A stretch of DNA of 64,000 bases from positions 157,190 through 221,189 of the forward strand of contig NZ_VSDO01000006.1 in assembly GCF_008084145.1 (NCBI RefSeq), given 5' to 3'. Origin of the DNA: Paenibacillus faecis. GTDB taxonomy: Bacteria; Bacillota; Bacilli; Paenibacillales; Paenibacillaceae. The first letter of the stretch is position 1. Every line of letters starts with the position of its first letter. Made by a program: the position numbers and the translations under genes. This document shows, one piece after another, positions 53,214 through 61,637 of this stretch. A model generated the notes under the pieces. That model made no database searches. It was not told the origin of the DNA and saw nothing but the letters and a program-made list of their open reading frames with translations.

Positions 53214-54239
53214 CTAGTTCCTCATTTCATGGATTTTTTGCAGGATATGGATGTGCAGCGTTCTTTCATCGTTTTGTTCTTGAGGTTGGTTTCCCGGTCC
53301 TGCGTCCATATACCACTCCACAAGCCTGTACCCGAACAGGAGTAAAATCATCTCGTAAATGCAATTGTCCGATAGGTGTGAAATATCCGCAAATTCCGAG
53401 AAGCCCTTGTAATACGCCGGGATACATCTATGGTAGTACTCAACCATATGTTCCATATCGGCTTCGTCCCCGATCAGACTTGCGATATCTTCGCCCAAAT
53501 ACCCCCACCCCGCGGTATCCCAGTCCAGGAGTATGGTTTTACCGTCTGAATAGAATAGGTTTGCCACCCAAAAATCCCGGTGACACAACACGATCGGCAG
53601 CTTTTCAATACGGTTGAATATTTCATCTGCTTTTTCATCAATATCGATGAGCATGTTACACAAGTGTTTCGGAATTTCGCAATCGTCGGAGCGTATATAA
53701 TCGTACACTCGATTCCATGACCGATAATGAAGATAGAAGTTCTTCATATAATTCACATTGCTCAGGTTGGTCAAGCTCTGTAAAACCACTGGCTGCTCGG
53801 CAAATAACTTGCCTTGGAACCGCCCTAGTTCCTCGGCTGCGCGTTCATACATATCGCCGGTCAAGTCTGAACCGGATAGGCCGTCGATATATTCCATCCA
53901 AATCTGCGTTTCGTTTTGTTCTTCGTTCATTTCAGCGTGATAACATTCAGGCCAACGGAAGGATTCAGAAAACAGAACGCCGAAATTCGATTTATAAAAA
54001 TCATATTCCCTGCGCCATGAATCGGGATCGCCGTAGCGTTCCCATTTCTTCTGCGTTTTTAAAACGATTTTAAAGGGCAAATTCCCGCCATCCGTGGTTT
54101 TGGCGTTTCCCGCTATAAGCTGTACATCCCCCACTGTACCGCCATGCAATGACTTGGTTTGGAAATCCGCGCTGTTTATTATTGTACCCAGCCTATTACT
54201 TAAAACCTGTGTCAGTGTTTCGGCTTTGATTTCGCTCAT
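53214..54239 (-). CDS. Aminoglycoside phosphotransferase (APH/CHK) family protein
   Basis: 341 residues from the ATG at 54239. The catalytic loop is VLCHRDFWVANLFY (HxDxxxxN) and the metal-binding motif LLDWDTAGWGYLGEDIA (DxD). The N-lobe includes FKIVLKTQKKW with a candidate ATP-binding Lys. Members phosphorylate aminoglycosides, choline, homoserine or other small alcohols; here the substrate is unknown. Upstream there is no obvious regulator. Confidence 0.88.
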   Translation of the reverse strand: MSEIKAETLTQVLSNRLGTIINSADFQTKSLHGGTVGDVQLIAGNAKTTDGGNLPFKIVLKTQKKWERYGDPDSWRREYDFYKSNFGVLFSESFRWPECYHAEMNEEQNETQIWMEYIDGLSGSDLTGDMYERAAEELGRFQGKLFAEQPVVLQSLTNLSNVNYMKNFYLHYRSWNRVYDYIRSDDCEIPKHLCNMLIDIDEKADEIFNRIEKLPIVLCHRDFWVANLFYSDGKTILLDWDTAGWGYLGEDIASLIGDEADMEHMVEYYHRCIPAYYKGFSEFADISHLSDNCIYEMILLLFGYRLVEWYMDAGPGNQPQEQNDERTLHIHILQKIHEMRN

Positions 54240-54381
54240 GATAAAGCCCTCTCTTCCTATTTGTAACAAGGTTAAATCCGCAAGTATCCATAAACATCAT
54301 ATTTGAAAAGATGACAACGACGATAGGCCGACTATAGATATACTCAACTATTACCTCAGCCATAGCTCAGATATATAACAA

Positions 54382-54432
54382 AACCTCCCGTTTAGAGGCT
54401 ATAAATTTCTACTTAGCTTCTTATGGGAGGTT
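54382..54432 (-). terminator. Terminator after the TipAS-type MerR gene
   Basis: AACCTCCC (54382-54389) pairs with GGGAGGTT (54425-54432) across a long AT-rich loop; on the minus strand TTTTGTTATAT follows. Confidence 0.65.
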
Positions 54433-54442
54433 ATTATTAATT

Positions 54443-55189
54443 TTACCGATTGATATGATACATGATCGCACTGTAAAGAAAATCCGCTAAATCCTCACTG
54501 CCATACTGATTAAAATAGTTTTTAAATCGTGCATCGAATTTGTAGGTATGGGCAATGCAAGCCAGCAACTCCGCATCACAGGTCATGAATTGACTTAGAT
54601 TTTCTTTCCACTCCCCGATCAGTCGCTGCACTTCATCGGAGGCTGGATCCCGGTCGATACAAGCCGCTATTTGTTTGAATATTTCCTCCATGGATTGAAA
54701 ACGTACCTCTTGGTCCTCTGGTGATAAATTTTCCAACGTTTCATTAAATTCTTTATACGATTCTGTTTCACCATATATGAATTTTGCTTCATTTGCGTAT
54801 TGTTCTTTCAAGGGCAAAACGGAAGAATGGTTGAAGATTTGCAACTGACTAATGTCCTTCCCTGCGACGTATTCGTCGAGGGCTATCATGATGGTTTCTA
54901 GTCTTTGTTTTTTCGATAATAAGGCTTGTCTCTTCCTCTTTACTATTTGTTTCTGTTCTTGTTTGGTCAGCTTTAAAATGTCCGCAATTTCCTTCAAGGA
55001 AAAATCCAATTCCTTGAATAGCAAAATCGTCTGAAGCTTTCCGAGACTGCTCCGATCATATAGGCGGTACCCTTTTTCCGTCAGGTGTGTCGGTTTAAAT
55101 AGATGAATTCGATCGTAATAATGCAGGGTCCGAGCTGTAATGCCAGTAATTTGAACAATATCTTTAACGGCCAAGAATGGTTTCTTCAT
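54443..55189 (-). CDS. MerR family regulator with TipAS-type antibiotic-recognition domain
   Basis: 248 residues. MerR winged helix (about 5-75; ITGITARTLHYYDRI, KGYRLYDRSS, DFSLKEIADIL), coiled linker, then a TipAS-like helical domain (about 125-245; PLKEQYANEAKFIYGETESY, DLADFLYSAIMYHI). TipAL and Mta proteins with this layout activate drug-response genes. It overlaps the DUF2268 gene upstream by 26 bases, so the two are co-transcribed from the MerR-type promoter at 56121-56151, implying autoregulation. Confidence 0.92.
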   Translation of the reverse strand: MKKPFLAVKDIVQITGITARTLHYYDRIHLFKPTHLTEKGYRLYDRSSLGKLQTILLFKELDFSLKEIADILKLTKQEQKQIVKRKRQALLSKKQRLETIMIALDEYVAGKDISQLQIFNHSSVLPLKEQYANEAKFIYGETESYKEFNETLENLSPEDQEVRFQSMEEIFKQIAACIDRDPASDEVQRLIGEWKENLSQFMTCDAELLACIAHTYKFDARFKNYFNQYGSEDLADFLYSAIMYHINR

Positions 55190-56090
55190 CCCAAAATCCC
55201 TTTACCTCGTCTAGTATTTGAGCAGCCGGCGTGATTGTGGCCTCAAAGATCGACGTTCCTGTTTTTCTTAAATAATATTGGATCAAATGATATCCGCATG
55301 CGTAACCGGCGCTATAAGGCATATTGACCGGTTTAAAGTTTTGGAGCCTTGCGATCTCGTCGCCGTAAAGATACGGCGCAAATTGATCAAACCCGGTTAA
55401 TTGCAGCTTCTCCCGAAGCACAGGCTTAATGCGTTCGTTAAGCGTTTCCGCGTTAGTTTTCGTTACCCAAGGGCCGAGGAAATCTTCTCCAAATAAGAAC
55501 ACAGCATAATTTTCGGCCAACCCCTCACTTACAAGAAGCTCGCCCAAATTAACGGTATGATCCCACTGTATAAATTGATATCGCACATTATGGTTGCATT
55601 CGTGCGCCAGCGCAGCCTTCATTCGAGGAATCGTGTACTCATTCGGCAAGATTGTCCCCCAGATAAAGCCGGGAATGCCCCCAAAGCCGCTATATCCTTC
55701 GTTTATGGTCAAGGCACGGTTTTCGGGATCCCCTAGCCTAATGGTAAACAAATATTCAGTCTCAGGAAGGTCTACTTCATGTTCTATAAACAAGCCGAGG
55801 CTTTTTCTTACCGCAAGCTCACACTCTGACCAGAACGAATCTGATGAAATCAATTCGATCTCAGGTAAGAGCTGCCGGGTAATCTGATCAGGGGATCGAT
55901 GCATTATATTATTCATCGTAATCACGTCAAAACCGTTTGCCTCTTCCGCTCTAAAAGGGATCTGTTGAATTTGCCATTGTTTCATAAAGGGAGCCATCAT
56001 TTCGTTTCTGAACAGCTCAAGCTTTTCCTCGGGCGAGGCCTGGGCTATTTTTTTATAAATTTGGTCCGAACGCAGTGCTTTTATGTTCAT
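55164..56090 (-). CDS. DUF2268 (YjaZ-like) predicted zinc protease
   Basis: 308 residues from the ATG at 56090. The HExxH zinc motif is present as HECNH in MKAALAHECNHNVRY, and the third ligand region is LLVSEGLAENYAVFLFGEDF. These are the features of the DUF2268 family. No signal peptide is seen, so it is cytoplasmic. It is the first gene of a two-gene operon with a TipAS-type MerR regulator. Its coupling to a drug-sensing regulator is unexplained. Confidence 0.88.
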   Translation of the reverse strand: MNIKALRSDQIYKKIAQASPEEKLELFRNEMMAPFMKQWQIQQIPFRAEEANGFDVITMNNIMHRSPDQITRQLLPEIELISSDSFWSECELAVRKSLGLFIEHEVDLPETEYLFTIRLGDPENRALTINEGYSGFGGIPGFIWGTILPNEYTIPRMKAALAHECNHNVRYQFIQWDHTVNLGELLVSEGLAENYAVFLFGEDFLGPWVTKTNAETLNERIKPVLREKLQLTGFDQFAPYLYGDEIARLQNFKPVNMPYSAGYACGYHLIQYYLRKTGTSIFEATITPAAQILDEVKGFWDEETILGR

Positions 56091-56120
56091 ATCTCTCACT
56101 CCTAGTCGTTTATGGTGAGA

Positions 56121-56151
56121 ATTATGCACTATGACCTAACGTCATAGTCAA
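56121..56151 (-). promoter_or_regulatory. MerR-type promoter with 19-bp spacer and dyad
   Basis: On the minus strand -35 TTGACT (56146-56151) and -10 CATAAT (56121-56126) are 19 bases apart. The dyad CTATGAC-CTAAC-GTCATAG (56129-56147) fills the spacer. This is the hallmark of MerR-activated promoters. It lies 31 bases upstream of the DUF2268 start, and the merR-like gene is second in the operon. Confidence 0.88.
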
Positions 56152-56221
56152 GAACTATATAGTTCCGAACTAAGAATTGGCGTTGGGCAAGGATGTGATA
56201 GGCCAGTTCAACCTATATAGT

Positions 56222-56268
56222 GTTTTTTTGTTTCCACGCTTCGCGAGCTCAACTGGTTAAAGCAACTA
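56222..56268. mobile_element. IS200-like right-end remnant
   Basis: The stretch TTGTTTCCACGCTTCGCG followed by AGCTCAACTGGTTAAAGCAA matches the right flank of the IS200-like element at 740-779 with few changes. No transposase remains. Confidence 0.65.
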
Positions 56269-56275
56269 ATAAAAC

Positions 56276-56303
56276 AAGCCTCGGAGTAGATTTCCCGAGG
56301 CTT
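56276..56303 (-). terminator. Terminator after the AHSA1-like gene
   Basis: Perfect stem AAGCCTCGG (56276-56284) and CCGAGGCTT (56295-56303), 17 bases beyond the AHSA1-like stop; on the minus strand TGTTTTATT follows. Confidence 0.8.
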
Positions 56304-56320
56304 TCGTCTTCCATAAAACT

Positions 56321-56821
56321 TTACTGTTGGTTGGCCAGATAATGGGCAAGCTGTTCGAAGGTGCCCTCGAATCCTTGTGCAACCATGGGTGCCATTGAGT
56401 CAAAGGCCTCCTGTTCCTCCGCAGAGGCATTGATCGGTCCACCCTGCAATGTGAGTACTGTTTTCCCCCCATTCTCTTCTAGTGTTAGAATATTCAGAAT
56501 CTCAAGCGGCCAATTCGGATTGAACGGGGCACGGACGGTGTTACCTTCTTCATCGGAAAAAGACTGTACCCAGACCAGCTTCTCCGGTGCCAGTACTTCC
56601 TGGTAAACGAATTTGCCCCACATCGCGTGCTGTCCATCTGGCGACTTCTGGCAGCCAAGAAACATCCCGCCTGGACGAACGTCCATCTTAGCCACTTCAA
56701 GCGTAAACCCCTTTGGTCCCCACCAGTTGCCAAAGTGTGCCGGATTGGTCCAAACCTCAAATACCTGTTCTCGAGGAGCATCAAACTCACGCTTCAATAC
56801 AATTCCTGGTTTGTTATTCAT
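56321..56821 (-). CDS. SRPBCC/AHSA1 domain protein
   Basis: 166 residues. The START-like fold is shown by VLKREFDAPREQVFEVWTNP, WWGPKGFTLEVAKMDVRPGG and the C-terminal MVAQGFEGTFEQLAHYLAN. The family binds hydrophobic ligands; a function in this class is rarely known. It follows an ArsR gene, a combination frequent in Bacilli where the pair may control stress or lipid-related genes. ATG behind GGAGGAG. Confidence 0.92.
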   Translation of the reverse strand: MNNKPGIVLKREFDAPREQVFEVWTNPAHFGNWWGPKGFTLEVAKMDVRPGGMFLGCQKSPDGQHAMWGKFVYQEVLAPEKLVWVQSFSDEEGNTVRAPFNPNWPLEILNILTLEENGGKTVLTLQGGPINASAEEQEAFDSMAPMVAQGFEGTFEQLAHYLANQQ

Positions 56822-56839
56822 TAAATCTCCTCCTTGGAT

Positions 56840-57163
56840 TTAGGGATTATCTGATTTTTTTAATTGATTAAGATAATCGGATAAACGGTCAAACCGGTCT
56901 TCCCACGTGCTTCGAAACGACTCGAGCCAGGTATCCATTTCCATGAATGGCTCAGGACGCAATCGGTAGATTCGCCGGTTGGCGTCCGCCCGTACTTCAA
57001 CAAGGGCGGCTTCGTTCAACACCTTTAGATGTTTGGAGGCTTGGGGTTGCCGAAGATCCAACCGTACCGCAATTTCCCCGACCGAAAGCGGGCCTTCGCG
57101 CAACAGTTCGACGATCTGCAATCGGTTGGGTTCAGCGAGCGCGTTCAAAGTTGTCGTATCCAT
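56840..57163 (-). CDS. ArsR family regulator
   Basis: 107 residues from the ATG at 57163 (the longer frame has no signal). Winged helix with NALAEPNRLQIVELLREGPL, RLDLRQPQASKHLKVLNEAA and a C-terminal helix TWLESFRSTWEDRFDRLSD. No metal-binding cysteines are visible, so it belongs to the metal-independent subgroup that is commonly paired with SRPBCC genes. Part of the operon DUF1801, ArsR, AHSA1. Confidence 0.92.
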   Translation of the reverse strand: MDTTTLNALAEPNRLQIVELLREGPLSVGEIAVRLDLRQPQASKHLKVLNEAALVEVRADANRRIYRLRPEPFMEMDTWLESFRSTWEDRFDRLSDYLNQLKKSDNP

Positions 57164-57182
57164 TGTCCCACCCGACTTCCTG

Positions 57183-57518
57183 TTACAATGTACTGGAGGC
57201 TTGTTTAAGAAGATTTGATAGCAGGCCAAGATCCGGAGTGTCGCCTTCCCGAAATTTGATCCACTTTCGTTCAGCTGGCCCTTCGAATCCTTTAGGAAAA
57301 TCAATGCCGTCTGCGTTCAAGATCATGAACGCAATGGCGTCCTTTGCAGGTGAGATCACCGCTGCATAATGTCCATTCTTCAAAAAGTGAGGTTTCTTGT
57401 ACTGAATACGTTCTTCTACTTCTGAAATGGTCTCATGAACCATATTCCGCAGGGTTGAACTAATCTCCCCTTGCCATTTCGGCAGATTTCCAAGGTAGTC
57501 TGTAACTTCCTGATTCAT
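57183..57518 (-). CDS. DUF1801 family protein
   Basis: 111 residues from the ATG at 57518, GGGAGGG upstream. Family features: LRNMVHETISEVEERIQYKK and PHFLKNGHYAAVISPAKDAI. DUF1801 proteins are small alpha/beta proteins, often next to ArsR/SRPBCC genes; no reaction is known. First gene of the three-gene operon. Confidence 0.85.
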   Translation of the reverse strand: MNQEVTDYLGNLPKWQGEISSTLRNMVHETISEVEERIQYKKPHFLKNGHYAAVISPAKDAIAFMILNADGIDFPKGFEGPAERKWIKFREGDTPDLGLLSNLLKQASSTL

Positions 57519-57612
57519 TCTTCTCTTCCCTCCCATTGAATAATTGCTTAGCTTATGCCCAGAGTATACCATATCAAGAATATTCCCGTAAAGGAATATT
57601 CAAAAATTCAGA

Positions 57613-57633
57613 TTTTCTTTAGGTTTTCTTTAG
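57613..57633. promoter_or_regulatory. Tandem direct repeat, candidate response-regulator site
   Basis: TTTTCTTTAG occurs twice (57613-57622 and 57624-57633) with an 11-base period, the spacing expected for OmpR-type regulators on one face of the helix. It lies 70 bases upstream of the DedA remnant that starts the methyltransferase/kinase cluster. Confidence 0.5.
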
Positions 57634-57702
57634 AAATACTCTCACCAATTCCTTATTTTTTCTCGTTATGCTACCTCTATCGAGATGAGGAGCTGAGCAT
57701 TA

Positions 57703-58096
57703 ATGATTGATAATTCCGTGTTGGACCTCTGGTGTGATTAATCATTGGGCCGCTTACATTTGTATTCTGGCTGGCTTGCTAACGGCCATCACCGTTTCTT
57801 ATTTTGCGGGAAAGCTATTTGGTCACAGACTTAAGAAAAAACTATTAACCAATAAACACTACCTTAAAGCCGAATCCATTTTAAGAAAAAGAGGCGATAT
57901 AGCCATGTGTATCGGGATGTTTATCCCGATCGTGCGTTACGTGATGCCTCTACTGATTGGAATGAGCGATATGCATTACAAGAAATTTACTTTGATGACG
58001 TATTCAAGCGCTTTGCTGTGGACGTTAGCTTTTTTTACATTAGGAACTTTCTTTGGAAATCCCGTTCTATCGATGCTTCATTCGTTGAGTTTTTGA
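57703..58096 (+). pseudogene. DedA family membrane protein, internally deleted
   Basis: The ATG at 57703 has GAGGAG upstream and encodes MIDNSVLDLWCD before a stop. Another frame then carries the rest of a DedA protein: YFAGKLFGHRLKKKLL, RKRGDIAMCIGMFIPIVRYV and LLWTLAFFTLGTFFG. About 50 to 60 residues of the N-terminal part are missing, so a deletion also caused the frameshift. DedA proteins are lipid-carrier flippases; this copy should be inactive unless a downstream start is used. Confidence 0.7.
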
Positions 58097-58159
58097 AGTC
58101 TCTGCCATGGAACGTATTTCGATTACAAGGTCAATTGATACTAGATGGGGGAATAATAA

Positions 58160-58729
58160 ATGAAATCGAATAATAATCTGTTGTTTTTAAGAAGCTTTGT
58201 GAAAAATCCCAAAAATGTGGGGAGCATTATCCCAAGTTCTCGCTTCCTGGCCAATGCAATGGTTAAGCAAGTAGCTTGGAATGGAGTGACTGCTGTGGCG
58301 GAACTCGGTTCAGGTACCGGAGCCATCACACGATACTTTCATCAAAAGGCTAACGGGAAGACCAAGGTGTTCTTATTTGAAATGGATCAAACAATGAGAG
58401 ACAATTTAACGAAAGAGTACCCTGCTTTCACTTCTCACCCGAATGCGGCCGCATTAGTCAATTCGATAAAGGCCGGCGGTGTGGAACACCTGGACTGCAT
58501 TTTTAGCGGTTTGCCTTTTTTCAATTTTGAGCGCACATTAAGAAATACTTTAATGGAGCAAATTTATCAAGCGCTTAAACCCGGGGGATTGTTCATTGCA
58601 TTTCAATATTCGCTGCAAATGAAGAAGCAGCTTTCCGAGAACTTTATCATAGAGAAAATTGAATTTGTCCCCCTCAATATTCCTCCCGCTTTTGTCTATG
58701 TGTGTCGTAAAAAGGAAAGCAATGAATAA
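58160..58729 (+). CDS. Class I SAM methyltransferase, phospholipid N-methyltransferase-like
   Basis: 189 residues. N-terminal LFLRSFVKNPKNVGSIIPSS is the typical start of PmtA-like phosphatidylethanolamine methyltransferases and relatives. Motif I is AELGSGTGAITRYF; the C-terminal part is PPAFVYVCRKK. A phospholipid or small-amine target is possible; rRNA adenine methyltransferases share some motifs but are longer. It sits between the DedA remnant and a kinase gene, all on the plus strand. Confidence 0.85.
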   Translation: MKSNNNLLFLRSFVKNPKNVGSIIPSSRFLANAMVKQVAWNGVTAVAELGSGTGAITRYFHQKANGKTKVFLFEMDQTMRDNLTKEYPAFTSHPNAAALVNSIKAGGVEHLDCIFSGLPFFNFERTLRNTLMEQIYQALKPGGLFIAFQYSLQMKKQLSENFIIEKIEFVPLNIPPAFVYVCRKKESNE

Positions 58730-58762
58730 TATAGCATTACAGTATGGAGGGTTGGTTTAAAA

Positions 58763-59866
58763 TTGACTGAACATGTTCAAAAGCCAAAACGTAAAAAGCG
58801 TATCCAAATGGATATTCTGCTTAGAATGATCATCAGCCTGGTGATTTCAATATGTATAAGCGATGTTTTCATTATGCTTTCCGTTAAAATTGGCAACGCT
58901 TTGGGCTCTGATTGGTATCTTCATTTCTTCCCCTATCTGAACTTTCCTTTGTTTGTAATTGCTTTTATTACGATTTTCCTGTTATTGACTCGCCGAATCG
59001 TCAAAGATTTGATTAAACTTGAGCAAGGGCTCGAAAAGATCGCGGAAGGGAATTTGGGTTTTCGTGTAGCTGTCGATCGTCATGACGAACTTGGCAATGT
59101 TGCTATGAATATCAACAGAATGGCGGAGCGTTTGGAGGAACAAATCGCGAAAGAACGTAAAATCGAACAATCCAGAATGGAATGGATCACCGGTCTCTCA
59201 CATGACTTGCGCACTCCGCTCACCAGTATTATTGGGTATATCCAACTTCTTAAAACCGAATCATTCCGAGACAAGGAGGAGTATTCACGCTTTGTTCAGA
59301 ACACATACAACAAGGCCGTTCATCTGAGAAAGCTCCTGGATGATTTGTTCGAATATACCCGGCTAACGTCGGTCGACGATACTCAGTTAAATCGGAAAGA
59401 TATTGATCTGTTCCAACTTTTGGAGCAAATGTTGTTCGAATTCGAGCCGCTGGCACAAGAGAATGGAATCCGTATGGTGAAAGAGATAGGCCCCTCCCCC
59501 ACTATGGCTTATGTGGACAGCGATAAAATCGCCAGAGCGATCGACAACCTTTTGATGAACGCCTTGAAATACTCATTTAAGCCCGGAACGATCTACGTCA
59601 GATTGAAAAAGCTTCCTACACATATCACTATAGAAGTCCAGAATAGGGGAACTCCACTCACAAAGAGTCAAGTAAACAAATTGTTTGATCGCTTTTATAA
59701 GGTCGATTTTTCAAGGAGTAGTGAAGGCATTCAAGCTGGCTCGGGACTCGGTCTTTCTATAGCCAGGAATATCGCGGAGCTGCATCAAGGCTGTCTAACC
59801 CTTCATCATGCCGATGATGTTTTTGTGTTTACATTGGAAGTACCCCTATGCAACTCCGGATCATGA
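58763..59866 (+). CDS. Sensor histidine kinase, VanS-like
   Basis: 367 residues; TTG start behind GGAGGG. Two N-terminal helices (about 15-40 and 55-75) enclose a very short external loop, followed by HAMP, HisKA with ITGLSHDLRTPLTSIIGY, and HATPase with NLLMNALKYS and GSGLGLSIARN. Short-loop kinases of this class often sense membrane or cell-wall stress. No response regulator gene is next to it in the window, which is unusual. The upstream DedA/methyltransferase genes fit a cell-envelope stress theme. Confidence 0.92.
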   Translation: MTEHVQKPKRKKRIQMDILLRMIISLVISICISDVFIMLSVKIGNALGSDWYLHFFPYLNFPLFVIAFITIFLLLTRRIVKDLIKLEQGLEKIAEGNLGFRVAVDRHDELGNVAMNINRMAERLEEQIAKERKIEQSRMEWITGLSHDLRTPLTSIIGYIQLLKTESFRDKEEYSRFVQNTYNKAVHLRKLLDDLFEYTRLTSVDDTQLNRKDIDLFQLLEQMLFEFEPLAQENGIRMVKEIGPSPTMAYVDSDKIARAIDNLLMNALKYSFKPGTIYVRLKKLPTHITIEVQNRGTPLTKSQVNKLFDRFYKVDFSRSSEGIQAGSGLGLSIARNIAELHQGCLTLHHADDVFVFTLEVPLCNSGS

Positions 59867-60054
59867 CTTCACGGTCTTGTCCCGAATTCATTAATTATCG
59901 AACGTGGTTCACCTTCAAAAGCCATATGAAACAGCACGTAGTGGTGGATATTGCGGGAGGAATTCTGGTTGGAGAACTGTGTTTCAGGTTAGCAGGGAAG
60001 TGGGTCATGATCAGACGATACAATAAGCAACATCCTGTCTGGAAAAGTGACTGA
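59848..60054 (+). CDS. Doubtful small frame overlapping the kinase end
   Basis: 68 codons, beginning inside the kinase gene; the last about 40 residues (VVVDIAGGILVGELCFRLAG then KWVMIRRYNKQHPVWKSD) could form one membrane helix with a basic tail. No ribosome site of note. It could be the remnant of a downstream membrane gene. Confidence 0.25.
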   Translation: MQLRIMTSRSCPEFINYRTWFTFKSHMKQHVVVDIAGGILVGELCFRLAGKWVMIRRYNKQHPVWKSD

Positions 60055-60088
60055 CTCCCCTGCACTCCGTCGTTTACGCCGTTGCCTT

Positions 60089-60844
60089 TTACGAATCGAT
60101 GGATTCCAAAACAACCGTTTTTCCAAAATCTTCACCAAATAGAATCTCGATTAATCTTTGCGCAGTGTATTCAGGCGTTTGTAATTTCCCTTCCTCAGAT
60201 ATTCGAATGAATTCATTAACATAGGGGAAAAGGTCATTGCTAACCGATCGTATTTCCGATTGCAAATTCGTATCGATCATGCCTGGATATACCGCGGTTA
60301 TTTTTGCAGGATATGTAGCAAGCTTTTGTTCAATGTCCACACTTTTCGTAAAAGAGTCCAACCCAGCTTTTGCAGTGCTGTAACAGCTTTGTAACGGCAA
60401 TAAATATTTTGCGGATGCTGAGGATATATTTAAGATCCTCTTGTCCACATTCATATTCTTTGTAAGTTTTAAATAGTTTGAGGTTATGATCATTGGTGCC
60501 ACTAGATTTAAGTGGATGTTCTCTGTTATTTTCTCGGATGCGATCCGCTCAATGGGGCTCACAGGACCCAACATGGCGGCGTTATTGATCAGATAGATGG
60601 CTTCATGGTTCGAGTACAGAGCAATTCGATTAAAGACGTCTTCGAGAAGCTGATCGATTTCTCCAATATTTGTTAAGTCACAATTGCAATAGTCAAGGCT
60701 GCAGTCCATTTTCTTTGCCTGATCGATAATCCGTTGGTTCGTAGTTCTAGATATGCAGATCAGATGATGATTCTTATCGATTAATTGTTCAGCCAAAGAT
60801 TCACCGATTCCCCTGGACGTTCCTGTAATAATAATATGTTTCAA
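60089..60844 (-). CDS. Short-chain dehydrogenase, YueD/sepiapterin-reductase-like
   Basis: 251 residues from a TTG at 60844 behind GGAGGAG. Cofactor motif TGTSRGIGESLA, NNAAMLGPVSPIE, catalytic Ser in NISSASAKYLL and YSTAKAG (YxxxK). The sequence fits the YueD (benzil reductase) type, which reduces diketones or pterins with NADPH. It overlaps none but follows the TetR gene by 26 bases, so the two form an operon. Confidence 0.9.
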   Translation of the reverse strand: MKHIIITGTSRGIGESLAEQLIDKNHHLICISRTTNQRIIDQAKKMDCSLDYCNCDLTNIGEIDQLLEDVFNRIALYSNHEAIYLINNAAMLGPVSPIERIASEKITENIHLNLVAPMIITSNYLKLTKNMNVDKRILNISSASAKYLLPLQSCYSTAKAGLDSFTKSVDIEQKLATYPAKITAVYPGMIDTNLQSEIRSVSNDLFPYVNEFIRISEEGKLQTPEYTAQRLIEILFGEDFGKTVVLESIDS

Positions 60845-60870
60845 GCGTATCACTCCTCCTCGCAGGCTCT

Positions 60871-61464
60871 CTATTGAATTTCTCGACAAATCATTCTATC
60901 AATGAGCTCTTCCCAAATGATCCGGTATTCCATCTCCATCTTCATCATCTTACATCTGGATAAATTATCGATAAGCAGAGCAAGAATTTTGGAACTAACT
61001 TCGATATTTGAAGGGGCAATCAGCCCAAATTCCACACCTTTCGATAAGAGATGGATAAAACCGTCTAGAAAATCTTGTTGAACTTTCAATAAAGGCGCTC
61101 TAAATTGGTCGTCACGTTCGGCGAGCATGGTAAACTCGCTTAATACTCTTAGTTTTGAACGATGATCTTCGTCATCGCTTGGCAGCATGTTCAGACCGCC
61201 TCTAACTAAAGTCTCTACAAAGTTGTCTTTATTAACGGAATCCATGTCAAAGTAAGCGGCAAAATAATGACCTTTAAAAATGTACTCAAATGTACGATGA
61301 ATCAACTCTTCTTTGGTAGCAAAATGATAGTAAATCGAGGATTTCGTGATTCCCACTTTTTTCGAAATCATGCCTAAACTCGTCTTTTCTATTCCATGCT
61401 CTGCAAACAACTCGAATGCTGCTTGGACGATATGGCTGGATGTAATCTCTCTCTTCTTGATCAC
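60871..61464 (-). CDS. TetR family transcriptional regulator
   Basis: 197 residues from a GTG at 61464 behind AAAGGGG/GAGG; the longer frame is less likely. HTH (about 5-50; FAEHGIEKTSLGMISKKVGI, then TKSSIYYHFATKEELI) and a ligand domain (about 60-190). It is co-transcribed with the SDR gene. The promoter (61496-61525) has a palindrome AACGACCGATCGTT at 61532-61545 upstream, which is probably its own operator. Confidence 0.92.
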   Translation of the reverse strand: MIKKREITSSHIVQAAFELFAEHGIEKTSLGMISKKVGITKSSIYYHFATKEELIHRTFEYIFKGHYFAAYFDMDSVNKDNFVETLVRGGLNMLPSDDEDHRSKLRVLSEFTMLAERDDQFRAPLLKVQQDFLDGFIHLLSKGVEFGLIAPSNIEVSSKILALLIDNLSRCKMMKMEMEYRIIWEELIDRMICREIQ

Positions 61465-61495
61465 CCTCAGACCCCTTTCCAATGAATTAAGGTCA

Positions 61496-61545
61496 AGTAT
61501 ACGGTGTATCTTCAAGAGTTGTCAATAATTTAACGACCGATCGTT
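61496..61545 (-). promoter_or_regulatory. Promoter and probable operator of the TetR/SDR operon
   Basis: On the minus strand TTGACA (61520-61525) and TATACT (61496-61501), 18 bases apart. AACGACCGATCGTT (61532-61545) adjoins the -35 box and resembles the two AACGATCGTT sites near 48.8 and 48.96 kb. Confidence 0.7.
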
Positions 61546-61637
61546 CAATTTTTAACACAGGATAATTCCAGAAAGAGGCGGTCATACTACATGCATTCGG
61601 CTTTGGCGCAATTAGGATCGGAAAGGAATGTTGAAAA

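Noticed and set aside
58160..58729. Erm-type rRNA methyltransferase (macrolide resistance)
   Set aside because: The N-terminal SFVKNPKNVGSIIPSS fits phospholipid-type methyltransferases better, and the protein is shorter than Erm enzymes.
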